Assembly (NCBI GenBank): GCA_018648865.1
Contig: JABGQH010000013.1
Span: 186,001 to 250,000 of the forward strand
Direction: 5' to 3'
Source of the DNA: Candidatus Peregrinibacteria bacterium
GTDB lineage: Bacteria > Patescibacteriota > Gracilibacteria > Peribacterales > Peribacteraceae
DNA length: 64,000 nt
Of the stretch, positions 18,591-26,577 are shown in pieces. The translations under genes and the position numbers were made by a program. The notes under the pieces were generated by a model. That model was not told the DNA's origin. It saw only the letters and a list, made by a program, of their open reading frames with translations, and searched no databases. The first letter of the stretch is position 1, and every line of letters starts with the position of its first letter.

Positions 18591-21500
18591 ATGGATTCTA
18601 GTGATTTCGTACATCTCCACTGTCATTCCACGTATTCGTTGTTGGAAGCTCTACCAAGCCCAGAACAGATTGTTCTGAGGGCAAAGGAGTTAGGTCAAAA
18701 ATCAGTAGGACTAGCCGACAAAGGCTATACATATGGACTTATAGAATTTTATAAAGCTGCGAAAAAACATGATATTAAGCCAATTCTGGGACTAGAAACA
18801 TACGTTGCAGTTCGCAGCAGACACGACAAGGAAAGTGGAGTGGATACGAAAAGGTACCCCCTAACACTGCTTGCAGAAACAAAAGAGGGATACGAAAACT
18901 TGTTGCAGCTAGCAACACAGGCTTCTTTGGAAGGAATGTACTACAAGCCAAGAGTGGATGAAGAACTTCTAAAAAAATATGGAAATGGATTAATAGCTTT
19001 AAGCGGACCAATTGGAGGAACAATCCCCCAGGCAGCTTTGGTAGAAGATGGAGATCGGATAGCTAAATTAACGGAAAGTTACAAAAGTTTCTTTGGTGAA
19101 GAGAATTTATATTTTGAGCTTATGGATCTGCCAGCTGTAAGTGGCCAAGCAGAAGTAAATCAGCAACTAATCAGATGGGGCAAAGAGCTTAATGTGCCAA
19201 CAGTAGTTACTTGTAATTCTCATTACTGCCGAGCAGAAGACGCAGAAGCTCACGATGTATTACTTTGCATCCAAAAGAATGCACGAATAGATGATCCTAG
19301 ACGTTTTTCTATGCGTGATTCTGATTTTTCTATGAGACCAATGGATGAGCTAGAGAAAGCGTTCGCACATGTTCCAGAGGCATTAGAAGTTACTAGTGAG
19401 ATAGCGCAGAGATGTAATGTTGATTTTAATTTTGGAACATATCATATTCCTAGATTCCCCGTTCCAGACAAAACTGATGAGGTTACGTATTTAAGGAAAC
19501 TAACCGAGGAAGGATTTAGTAAATTGTATCCAGACAAAACAAAAGAGCAAACAGAGAGAATGGAATATGAGCTATCAATTATCGAACAAATGGGATTTTC
19601 TGGGTACTTCTTGATAGTTCAAGATTTTATTAATGCAGCAAAAGAAAAAGAAATAGCCGTCGGTCCAGGTAGAGGATCTGCAGCAGGATCACTTGTATCA
19701 TATTGTTTAGGAATAACTGCGCTTGATCCAATAGAGCACGGATTGATCTTTGAAAGATTTTTGAATCCTGCACGTGTAAGCATGCCTGATGTTGATGTGG
19801 ATTTTGCAGATATTAGTAGAGACGAAGTATTGCAATATGTTAGAGAGAAATATGGAGAAGACCATGTCGTTCAAATCTGTACATTTGGAACGCTAGCAGC
19901 CAGAGCTGCTGTAAAAGATGTCGGCAGAGCCTTTGGTGTGCCATTTTTAGAAATGAATACACTAGCAAAATTGATTCCAGAAAGACCAGGAACAACGCTA
20001 GAGGAAGCCATGGAAACGCAAGAGATGAAAGCTGCTTATGATAGCAACGAAACCTATAAAAAGATTATAGATACTGCATTTCAGTTAGAAAAAAAGGCTC
20101 GTCATGTATCTGTGCATGCATGTGGAGTAATAATTACAGAAGAGCCAACCGTAAAATATACTGCTCTGCAAAAAGCACCTAAAGATGATACAACAATAAT
20201 TACCCAGAGTTCTGCAAAGCCATTGGAGTCTCTCGGATTACTAAAAATGGATTTCTTGGGGCTAACTAATCTAACTGTTATTCAAACAACTCTTAAGATA
20301 ATTGAGCGCACCAAAGGTGAAAAAATAAATATAGGTACAATTCCTGTAGATAATAAAAAAGCGTTTAGATTATTACAAAAAGGAGACACAACCGGTGTTT
20401 TCCAGTTGGAATCTGGTGGGATGCGAAGATATTTAAAACAACTTAAGCCAACTGAATTTGAAGATATAACTGCAATGGTTTCCTTGTATAGGCCTGGTCC
20501 TATGGAATGGATCCCAAGTTTTATTAAAAGAAAACATGGAAAAGAGAAAGTTAAATACATTCATGACGATTTAATGCCAATCCTAAAACCAACTCATGGA
20601 ATTGGTATTTACCAAGAGCAAATTCTAGAAATTGCTCGAGTGTTTGCAGGCTATTCACTTGGCGAAGCTGATCTACTTAGGCGAGCAATTGGTAAAAAAA
20701 TTAAGAGCGAGCTAGATGCCCAACATGATAATTTTGTAGAAGGAGCAACAAAAAAGGGATACGAAAAGAAGCTAGCAAATACCATTTTTAACGATGTTAT
20801 TATGCCGTTTGCTGGGTATGGTTTTAACAAATCACATGCGGCTGGATATGCCAGAATCGCCTATGAAACCGCTTATTTAAAGGCAAATTATCCAATAGAG
20901 TTTATGTCTGCACTACTTAGTAGTGATGCACAAAGAACAGACAGAGTAATGATAGAAATTGATGAATGTCGTGTTATGGGAATAAAAGTACTCCCACCAG
21001 ATATAAACAAATCCTTAAGACATTTTACTGCTCTGCCAAAGGCCAAAAAGGATGAAGAAAGTGAAATTAGATTTGGGCTTACAGCAATTAAGGGAATTGG
21101 AGACAGTTCTGTAATGCAAATTATTACTGCGAGGGAAGAGGGTGGAGAATTTGAAAGTATTGAAGACTTTGCAAAAAGAGTTCCCGCAAAGGTTCTTAAT
21201 AAAAAAAGCATAGAAGCGTTGGCAAAGGCAGGAGCATTGGATTCTTTAGGTGAAAGAGGAGTGCTTATAGAGCATTTCTCTATGATTTCTGAATATGCAA
21301 AATCTTGTGGAGACATAAGCACTGCTCAAACTGATTTGTTCTCTGGGATGGAAGATTCTGTAGCATCTAAGATTGAGTTCCCTAAGACAGAACCAGCCTC
21401 TCTGCAGCAAAAGCTGATATGGGAAAAGGAAACACTAGGTATGTATGTATCTAATCATCCACTTGCTGGATTAAGAAAATATATAAAGAAAAAAGCACAA

Positions 21501-22271
21501 CTAATAGGAGAGCTAACAGAGAAGGATGCAGGAAAGAATTTTAAAATCGCTGGAATACAAGAAGGAATTAAAAAAATAATGACAAGAAAGGGTGATGCAA
21601 TGGGAATATTATTTTTAGAAGATCCAACAGGAAGAATCGAAGTAACTTTGTTCCCTAAAATATACGCAGAAATAATAAGCAATATAGAAGACCCCGAAGC
21701 ATTTCTAGTTGTAGAAGGAGCAGTGGATATGAGGGGAGGACAACTACAAATGCGTGCCAGTTCTGTTAAATGTACAAAGCTAAGTCGCATTATTAAAAAC
21801 GCAAAAGACTCTAACTTCTTTGACGAAGAAGAAGCAGAGAAAGGGCTAACAGTAAGCAGAAAAACACATGATGATGACGAGGAAGAATTAGAATTAGTTG
21901 ATGAAGAAGGAGACGTAATCGCTGGTGAAAAAGCAAAAGTAGAGAAGGTTGCAGAGGCAGAGACAGCAGAGAAATTGGGGTCAATAACTGAGTGGATTAC
22001 AAGGGGCATGAAACTTGAAAAAGAGATGGCAGAAATTATGGATATAAAAACTCCGTCTGTTACAGATATACAACCATATACAATTGTTCTTCCGGACCGT
22101 GCTCCAAAAACATTATTAATTGAATTAAAAAATATATTACAAAAGTTCCCAGGAAAGGGACGGGTACAATTAAAGATTGGAGATCAAATAATCTCTCTAC
22201 CAATTACAATAAGCACATCTACAATTTTAGATAACGAGATAGAGAACGTAATTAAAAAATACTCCTCTTAA
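18591..22271 (+). CDS. dnaE: DNA polymerase III alpha subunit
   Basis: 1226 residues, the replicative polymerase. The N-terminal PHP domain starts F-V-H-L-H-C-H-S-T-Y-S-L. The palm has G-P-G-R-G-S-A-A-G and the catalytic P-D-V-D-V-D-F near residue 400, and later K-M-D-F-L-G-L and G-Y-G-F-N-K-S-H-A-A-G-Y. The C-terminal OB region follows, then an acidic linker (D-D-D-E-E-E-L-E-L) and a final domain of about 100 residues. Two PHP metal positions look altered: A-D-K-G in place of the usual D-H-G, and C-N-S-H-Y in place of N-D-x-H-Y. tsaC follows 5 nt downstream. Confidence 0.95.
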   Translation: MDSSDFVHLHCHSTYSLLEALPSPEQIVLRAKELGQKSVGLADKGYTYGLIEFYKAAKKHDIKPILGLETYVAVRSRHDKESGVDTKRYPLTLLAETKEGYENLLQLATQASLEGMYYKPRVDEELLKKYGNGLIALSGPIGGTIPQAALVEDGDRIAKLTESYKSFFGEENLYFELMDLPAVSGQAEVNQQLIRWGKELNVPTVVTCNSHYCRAEDAEAHDVLLCIQKNARIDDPRRFSMRDSDFSMRPMDELEKAFAHVPEALEVTSEIAQRCNVDFNFGTYHIPRFPVPDKTDEVTYLRKLTEEGFSKLYPDKTKEQTERMEYELSIIEQMGFSGYFLIVQDFINAAKEKEIAVGPGRGSAAGSLVSYCLGITALDPIEHGLIFERFLNPARVSMPDVDVDFADISRDEVLQYVREKYGEDHVVQICTFGTLAARAAVKDVGRAFGVPFLEMNTLAKLIPERPGTTLEEAMETQEMKAAYDSNETYKKIIDTAFQLEKKARHVSVHACGVIITEEPTVKYTALQKAPKDDTTIITQSSAKPLESLGLLKMDFLGLTNLTVIQTTLKIIERTKGEKINIGTIPVDNKKAFRLLQKGDTTGVFQLESGGMRRYLKQLKPTEFEDITAMVSLYRPGPMEWIPSFIKRKHGKEKVKYIHDDLMPILKPTHGIGIYQEQILEIARVFAGYSLGEADLLRRAIGKKIKSELDAQHDNFVEGATKKGYEKKLANTIFNDVIMPFAGYGFNKSHAAGYARIAYETAYLKANYPIEFMSALLSSDAQRTDRVMIEIDECRVMGIKVLPPDINKSLRHFTALPKAKKDEESEIRFGLTAIKGIGDSSVMQIITAREEGGEFESIEDFAKRVPAKVLNKKSIEALAKAGALDSLGERGVLIEHFSMISEYAKSCGDISTAQTDLFSGMEDSVASKIEFPKTEPASLQQKLIWEKETLGMYVSNHPLAGLRKYIKKKAQLIGELTEKDAGKNFKIAGIQEGIKKIMTRKGDAMGILFLEDPTGRIEVTLFPKIYAEIISNIEDPEAFLVVEGAVDMRGGQLQMRASSVKCTKLSRIIKNAKDSNFFDEEEAEKGLTVSRKTHDDDEEELELVDEEGDVIAGEKAKVEKVAEAETAEKLGSITEWITRGMKLEKEMAEIMDIKTPSVTDIQPYTIVLPDRAPKTLLIELKNILQKFPGKGRVQLKIGDQIISLPITISTSTILDNEIENVIKKYSS

Positions 22272-22276
22272 AAAAG

Positions 22277-22852
22277 ATGAATCCAAATTTATCTGAGGCA
22301 ATTGATGTAATAAAAAAAGGTGGAGTCATCGCTCACGCAACAGAAACTTGTTATGGACTAGCATGTGATTTAACTAATCCAGAAGCCGTGAAACGTTTGT
22401 TTCAAATTAAGAATAGACCGATAAATATGCCAGTAAGTGGACTGTTTGAAAGCACCGAACAGAGCAAACAGTATGTAATTTGGAATGAGGAGGCCGAAGC
22501 CTTGGCAGACAAATATTTACCAGGACCAATAACAATAATCCTACCGCTTCTATCTACTTTGTATCCAACTCCAGACGGAGGTGAAACTCTGGGCATTAGG
22601 GTTTCTGATTACTCAGAAGCAATGGAATTAGTTAAAGAGTTTGGGGTTCCACTAACTACGACATCTGCAAATATTCACGGCGAACCAGCACCATATTCTG
22701 TAAAAGAAATTAATGAACAATATGAAGGAAAAGATTTTGCTCCTGATTTAATTTTGGATTCTGGAAAACTGACTGCACAACCACCTTCTACTGTTGTAGA
22801 TTTTTCTAAAGAAAAAATGCAAGTGCTTAGAAAAGGAACTATATTGATATAA
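22277..22852 (+). CDS. tsaC: Threonylcarbamoyl-AMP synthase (Sua5/YrdC family)
   Basis: 191 residues. It makes threonylcarbamoyl-AMP from threonine, bicarbonate and ATP for the t6A37 modification of tRNA. The family core is clear: G-G-V-I-A-H-A-T-E-T-C-Y-G-L, then the basic motif K-N-R-P-I-N-M-P (usually K-R-x5-P), then P-G-P-I-T-I-I-L and T-T-S-A-N-I-H-G. It is the YrdC-only short form. It works in the same pathway as TsaB at 160. It begins 5 nt after dnaE, so the two are probably co-transcribed. Confidence 0.92.
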   Translation: MNPNLSEAIDVIKKGGVIAHATETCYGLACDLTNPEAVKRLFQIKNRPINMPVSGLFESTEQSKQYVIWNEEAEALADKYLPGPITIILPLLSTLYPTPDGGETLGIRVSDYSEAMELVKEFGVPLTTTSANIHGEPAPYSVKEINEQYEGKDFAPDLILDSGKLTAQPPSTVVDFSKEKMQVLRKGTILI

Positions 22853-22864
22853 AGTTACAAACTT

Positions 22865-23308
22865 ATGAACTGCCCAAGATGCAAATCAAAGGAGACATCT
22901 GTAATAGACTCCAGATTGGCAGAGGATGGCCGTGCTGTACGCAGAAGAAGGGAATGTACCAAATGTGAACATCGATTTACTACTTACGAGAGACAAGAAC
23001 TCTCTTCTTTAATTGTTGTTAAACGAGACAAAACCAGTGAGCCATATAGCAGAACCAAGTTAGAACGTGGAATATGGCTTAGTTGTACAAAAAGACCAGT
23101 AACTCAAGAACAAGTGGGGGAAATGCTAAATAAGTTGGAGGAAAAATGGGGCGCAAATAAAAAAGAAGTCTCTAGTTCTACAATAGGAACAGATTTAATG
23201 AATGCTTTAAAGAAAATAGATCAAGTTGCGTACATCCGCTTTGCTTCTGTTCATAGGGAGTTTAAGGATGTGGATGAATTTAAAGAAGCAATGAATAAGC
23301 TACTTTGA
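22865..23308 (+). CDS. nrdR: NrdR, ribonucleotide reductase transcriptional repressor
   Basis: 147 residues. An N-terminal zinc ribbon (M-N-C-P-R-C, then C-T-K-C-E-H-R-F-T-T-Y-E-R) is followed by the ATP-cone domain (V-V-K-R-D-K-T-S-E-P-Y-S-R-T-K-L) and V-A-Y-I-R-F-A-S-V-H-R-E-F, all standard for NrdR. It senses nucleotides and represses nrd genes through NrdR boxes; no nrd gene is in this window. It is 12 nt after tsaC and ends with TGA, which shows TGA is a stop codon here. Confidence 0.95.
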   Translation: MNCPRCKSKETSVIDSRLAEDGRAVRRRRECTKCEHRFTTYERQELSSLIVVKRDKTSEPYSRTKLERGIWLSCTKRPVTQEQVGEMLNKLEEKWGANKKEVSSSTIGTDLMNALKKIDQVAYIRFASVHREFKDVDEFKEAMNKLL

Positions 23309-23325
23309 TCAAAGTTATGGGCTAT

Positions 23326-23356
23326 GAGCTTTGAGCTTTGAGCTTTGAGCTTTGAG
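23326..23356. repeat. 7-bp tandem repeat (GAGCTTT, about 4.4 copies)
   Basis: Four exact copies of GAGCTTT plus GAG, just after nrdR. It is part of a 397-bp gene-free stretch (23309-23705) before aspS. A simple slippage repeat is likely. Confidence 0.85.
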
Positions 23357-23545
23357 AAATTTTACAATAAGACGGCGAACGCACTTGTTTGAGAGAGGAG
23401 CAAATCGTTGTTCGATATATGCACGAACAGATGATGAGCTAATTTTTGAGCGCAGTGAGAAAATTTGACTCGTCTCTGTGAGTAAATCTTATATCTAGCA
23501 ACAATGCGACGAGCGAGTCTGCGTTCGCCTTGATTTTTTTTGGTT

Positions 23546-23656
23546 CGTTTTTTGTATCAAGACAAAAAATGAACAGATGATGATGAAGTTTTTGTGGCAA
23601 GACAAAAAATGAACAGACTCTGGGTGAGTTTTTTGGACAAGACAAAAATGAACATA
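23546..23656. repeat. 40-bp tandem repeat, three diverged units
   Basis: The string GACAAAAA-ATGAACA recurs at 23561, 23601 and 23641, an exact 40-bp period, each copy preceded by GTTTTT-type sequence and CAA. A looser relative with GAACAGATGATGA lies near 23425. A 40-bp period shifts reading frame, so it is not a coding repeat. The rest of the gap (23357-23545) shows no gene. Confidence 0.7.
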
Positions 23657-23693
23657 TACGAGCTTTTCCTAGCCTAATCCCCAATTCTGTCTA

Positions 23694-23699
23694 TATAAT
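23694..23699 (+). promoter_or_regulatory. -10 element of aspS (leaderless type)
   Basis: A perfect TATAAT ends 6 nt before the aspS ATG at 23706; there is no SD. Transcription would start at or next to the start codon. No good -35 is visible at 16-18 bp. Confidence 0.6.
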
Positions 23700-23705
23700 C
23701 TGCGC

Positions 23706-25475
23706 ATGCTTAGAACACACACCTGCGGCGAGCTTACGCCCAAACAAAGCGATCAAACAGTCACACTTTGTGGCTGGGTTCACAGACGTCGTGACCACGG
23801 AGGACTAATTTTCATAGATCTACGTGATAGATACGGTTTTACACAAGTTGTGTTCGATCCAGAGGATAAGAATACGTTCGCTCAAGCAGAAAAAATCCGC
23901 CCAGAATGGGTACTACGGATAACTGGAAAAGTAAGGGACAGGGTAGAAGGAGCAAAAAGAGAAGAGAATCCAACAGGTGGAATAGAAGTTCTAGCAACTA
24001 AAGCTTATGTAGAGAATGAGTCAGAAACTCCACCGTTTGAGATAGATCAAGAAAAAGAAGTAGGGGAAGAAGTACGACTAAAATATAGGTATCTAGATCT
24101 TCGCAGAGAGAGGATGAAAAACAACATGCTATTGCGTCATAAAGTTCTGCAATATGTACGTAGGTTTTACGATGACAGAGGATTTATAGATATTGAAACT
24201 CCAATCCTAATTAAAGGAACTCCAGAAGGATCTAGAGAATATTTGGTACCTAGCCGTTTATATAATGGTGAGTTCTATGTTCTACCTCAATCCCCTCAAC
24301 AATTAAAACAGTTAACAATGATCGCAGGGTTTGATAAATACATGCAGATCGCCAGATGTTTTAGAGACGAAGATCAACGTGGAGACAGGCAGCCAGAATT
24401 TACTCAAGTGGATATAGAAATGTCTTTTGTGGAAGCAGATGACATAATGAAAATTACAGAAGAATCATTTATAAATCTAACAAAAGAGATCCGCCCAGAT
24501 GTTAAGATCCAAGAAACTCCTTTCCCTAGAATCACATGGAAAGATGCAATGGATACATATGGTAGCGATAAACCAGATCTACGATACGAACTAAAAATGC
24601 AAGATGTTACAGATTTATGTAAAGACTGTGGATTCGGAGTATTTGCTTCTGTTGTAAAGAATGGAGGAGTTGTAAAAGTAATGCGAGTCCCAAATGGAGC
24701 TGTATTTAGTAGAAAAGATATAGACGGACTAACAGAGGTTGCAAAGATTTATGGTGCCAAAGGCCTCGCATGGATTAAATCTACAGAAGAAGGACTAGAA
24801 GGAGTACCTGTAGAAAAATTGGGAGAGGATCTTTCTAAAGAAATTGCGAAACAGGCAGGAGCAGAACAAGGCGACATACTACTATTTACAGCAGATGAAT
24901 TTGAAACTGCATGTAATAGTTTAGGAGCCGTACGTATAGAGGTAGCAAAAAGACAAAATCTAGCAGATCCAAAGGTATTCTCTTTTGCTTGGGTTACAGA
25001 TTTCCCAATGTTCGAAGTAGATAAAGATACCGGAGCAGTGGGAGCAGTACATCACCCATTTACTAGACCAAAGGAGGAGGACATGGCGAAAATGGAAACA
25101 GACCCTATGTCTGTTAGAGCAGAAGCATATGACATTGTTCTAAATGGAAACGAAATTGCAGGAGGCTCTATTCGTATACATGAAAACAAACTACAGAAGA
25201 GAGTATTCGATATCCTTAAAATTACAGACGAAGATGCGCAGCAGAGATTCGGACATATGCTAAAAGCATTTAAGTTCGGCGCTCCTCCACATGGTGGAAT
25301 CGCCTGGGGAGTAGATCGTGTAGTTATGCTATTTGCAGACGAGCCAAATATTAGGGAAGTAATTGCATATCCAAAGGATCAAAAAGCAAAAGATTTAATG
25401 CTTGGCGCTCCATCCCCAATGCCATCTGAACAAATCGCAGAACTTGGTATAAAGGTAGAAGAAGCCGAGGATTAA
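23706..25475 (+). CDS. aspS: Aspartyl-tRNA synthetase (bacterial type)
   Basis: 589 residues, class II synthetase. The N-terminal OB anticodon-binding domain has L-C-G-W-V-H-R-R-R-D-H-G-G-L-I-F-I-D-L-R-D. Motif 2 is visible as C-F-R-D-E-D-Q-R-G-D-R-Q-P-E-F-T-Q, the bacterial GAD insertion lies between, and motif 3 is H-G-G-I-A-W-G-V-D-R near the end. It charges tRNA-Asp, and tRNA-Asn where AsnRS is absent; the choice cannot be read here. The last 16 or so codons recur as a non-coding duplicate at 26018. No SD is visible. Confidence 0.95.
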   Translation: MLRTHTCGELTPKQSDQTVTLCGWVHRRRDHGGLIFIDLRDRYGFTQVVFDPEDKNTFAQAEKIRPEWVLRITGKVRDRVEGAKREENPTGGIEVLATKAYVENESETPPFEIDQEKEVGEEVRLKYRYLDLRRERMKNNMLLRHKVLQYVRRFYDDRGFIDIETPILIKGTPEGSREYLVPSRLYNGEFYVLPQSPQQLKQLTMIAGFDKYMQIARCFRDEDQRGDRQPEFTQVDIEMSFVEADDIMKITEESFINLTKEIRPDVKIQETPFPRITWKDAMDTYGSDKPDLRYELKMQDVTDLCKDCGFGVFASVVKNGGVVKVMRVPNGAVFSRKDIDGLTEVAKIYGAKGLAWIKSTEEGLEGVPVEKLGEDLSKEIAKQAGAEQGDILLFTADEFETACNSLGAVRIEVAKRQNLADPKVFSFAWVTDFPMFEVDKDTGAVGAVHHPFTRPKEEDMAKMETDPMSVRAEAYDIVLNGNEIAGGSIRIHENKLQKRVFDILKITDEDAQQRFGHMLKAFKFGAPPHGGIAWGVDRVVMLFADEPNIREVIAYPKDQKAKDLMLGAPSPMPSEQIAELGIKVEEAED

Positions 25476-25490
25476 AGCTTAAGCTAATTA

Positions 25491-25537
25491 TTGACTAAGT
25501 CTTATTAAGTAGTAGATTGCTACTAGCTCTTTAACAG
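25491..25537 (+). promoter_or_regulatory. Promoter and boxA-like leader of receiver gene 1
   Basis: TTGACT (25491-25496), a 16-bp spacer, TAGATT (25513-25518), then AGCTCTTTAACAG ending at 25537. GCTCTTTAACA equals 11 of 12 bases of the E. coli rRNA boxA (TGCTCTTTAACA), where NusB-NusE loads for antitermination. TAGTAG-ATTG-CTACTA can also pair across the -10. The block recurs at 26081 and 27358. An AGGGAGA sequence precedes the start codon. Confidence 0.65.
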
Positions 25538-25566
25538 TTCCTGGATTTATTATAGGGAGAGATTCT

Positions 25567-25920
25567 ATGGGAATGATCTTGATTGTTTCAGGAGAACAGA
25601 CGTTCATAGGAGAGATGCAAAGCTTCTTTCCTCCTGAGTGTTTCGATTTTTGCTTAGCAGCTGACAAAGATGAAGCCATTCGCGTCATCGGATTAAAGAT
25701 GCCGAACTGTTTAGTTATTGATCTGCGCAGCATCGGCGTTGAGGATGCTCTTGAAATCCGCCAAGCCGTTGAAGAAGGAACGAAAGTTGTTGTGCTAGTT
25801 CCCTCTGATAGAACAGGAATTCCTGTTGATGAACTCAGAGCAACAATGTCTTTCAATTTGCCTTTGCGCACCCGTCCGTTGGCTGTAACGATCAGACAAT
25901 TAGCAAAAAGAGCTTCTTAA
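25567..25920 (+). CDS. Degenerate response-regulator receiver-domain protein, copy 1
   Basis: 117 residues, one CheY-like domain with no output domain. Strand 1 is I-L-I-V-S-G-E (CheY-type acidic pair reduced to G-E); strand 3 is C-L-V-I-D-L-R with Asp at the phospho-acceptor position; strand 4 is V-V-V-L-V-P with no Ser/Thr switch residue; the usual strand 5 Lys-Pro is R-T-R-P. It is likely a pseudo-receiver acting by binding. An SD-like GGGAGA precedes the ATG; promoter, hairpin and terminator are its own. It is a paralogue of the genes at 26150 and 27426. Codon use looks more GC-rich than that of neighbours. Confidence 0.8.
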   Translation: MGMILIVSGEQTFIGEMQSFFPPECFDFCLAADKDEAIRVIGLKMPNCLVIDLRSIGVEDALEIRQAVEEGTKVVVLVPSDRTGIPVDELRATMSFNLPLRTRPLAVTIRQLAKRAS

Positions 25921-25970
25921 GTGACTAGTTGTCACTCGAATCTATCCCCTCGTTCGCGAGGGGGTTTTTA
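25921..25970 (+). terminator. Hairpin plus intrinsic terminator after receiver gene 1
   Basis: The hairpin GTGAC-TAGTT-GTCAC starts right after the stop codon. The terminator stem CCCCTCG-TTCG-CGAGGGG (25946-25963) has a stable tetraloop and is followed by GTTTTT. The same two-part arrangement ends the other two copies. Confidence 0.9.
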
Positions 25971-26017
25971 TTTAATACCTATTCATCAATTAATTGGTGA
26001 GTCATTTTGTACTTACA

Positions 26018-26080
26018 AAACAAATCGCAGAACTGGGTATAAAGGTAGAAACGCAGGAGGATTAAAGCTAAAGCTAATTA
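26018..26080 (+). pseudogene. Duplicated aspS 3' end (non-coding fragment)
   Basis: It aligns without gaps to 25428-25490 at a constant offset of 590 bp: C-A-A-A-T-C-G-C-A-G, then A-A-A-G-G-T-A-G-A-A, then A-T-T-A-A-A-G-C. It repeats the last aspS codons, the stop and the sequence up to the next TTGACT. It marks one arm of a tandem duplication that created receiver copy 2. Confidence 0.85.
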
Positions 26081-26143
26081 TTGACTAGATATTAAATAGT
26101 AGTAGATTGCTATTAGCTCTTTAACAGTTTTATTCAAAGGAGG
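26081..26143 (+). promoter_or_regulatory. Promoter, boxA-like element and SD of receiver gene 2
   Basis: TTGACT (26081), a 16-bp spacer whose sequence differs from copy 1, TAGATT (26103-26108), AGCTCTTTAACA (26115-26126), and a strong SD AAAGGAGG (26136-26143) before ATG 26150. The hexamers and boxA-like box are kept while the spacer has changed, as expected if they are under selection. Confidence 0.65.
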
Positions 26144-26149
26144 TCGCTA

Positions 26150-26509
26150 ATGTACAGAGTATTGTGTGTATCAGATGATAAGGTATTTGTATCTAATCTG
26201 TATGATGCCTTATCGTCGGAGGCTGTAAACGTCTTTTCGGAAGCTAGTAAAGAAGATGCTCTTGGATTCATTGAAGAATCAATGCCGAGCTGCTTAGTTC
26301 TTGATCTAAGAATAGGCTTAAGCCCAGCGTTTATAATCTTCAAGGCGCTCCAGCGGGCTCCGGAGGCATCTGTCGTCATTCTGATGCCAGAGGATCTGAA
26401 AGCTGTGATTCCTGAAGATAACTTCCCTGGCGCCCTTGCGCTCCGCATGCCTATCGACTCAGGAAGATTGGCTGCTCAGATCAGAGGCCAACTGCAACCA
26501 AGAGTTTGA
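26150..26509 (+). CDS. Degenerate response-regulator receiver-domain protein, copy 2
   Basis: 119 residues, single receiver fold. Strand 1 is V-L-C-V-S-D-D-K, strand 3 is C-L-V-L-D-L-R with Asp kept. Strand 4 is V-V-I-L-M-P without Ser/Thr, and strand 5 reads A-L-R-M-P with no Lys. It is a clear paralogue of copies 1 and 3 (shared S-M-P-x-C-x-V-L-x-L and a similar C-terminal helix), with copy 3 the closer. The strong SD stands out against the leaderless neighbours. It is probably a phosphorylation-independent adaptor; target unknown. Confidence 0.8.
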   Translation: MYRVLCVSDDKVFVSNLYDALSSEAVNVFSEASKEDALGFIEESMPSCLVLDLRIGLSPAFIIFKALQRAPEASVVILMPEDLKAVIPEDNFPGALALRMPIDSGRLAAQIRGQLQPRV

Positions 26510-26558
26510 ACGACTTCGTTTCGTTCACAACTATCCCCTCGTTCGCGAGGGGGTTTTT
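26508..26558 (+). terminator. Hairpin plus intrinsic terminator after receiver gene 2
   Basis: Hairpin GAACGA-CTTCGTT-TCGTTC (26508-26526) begins inside the TGA stop. The terminator CCCCTCG-TTCG-CGAGGGG (26535-26552) is followed by GTTTTT. It also lies just past the end of the convergent protease gene. Confidence 0.9.
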
Positions 26559-26577
26559 ATAATATTATTTTTAACAT

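Noticed and set aside
23546-23656. CRISPR-like array
   Set aside because: Only three diverged units with no constant repeat/variable spacer pattern and no cas genes.
23439-23684. 81-codon minus-strand frame over the 40-bp repeats
   Set aside because: The 40-bp period changes frame between units and the product is low-complexity; no start signal.
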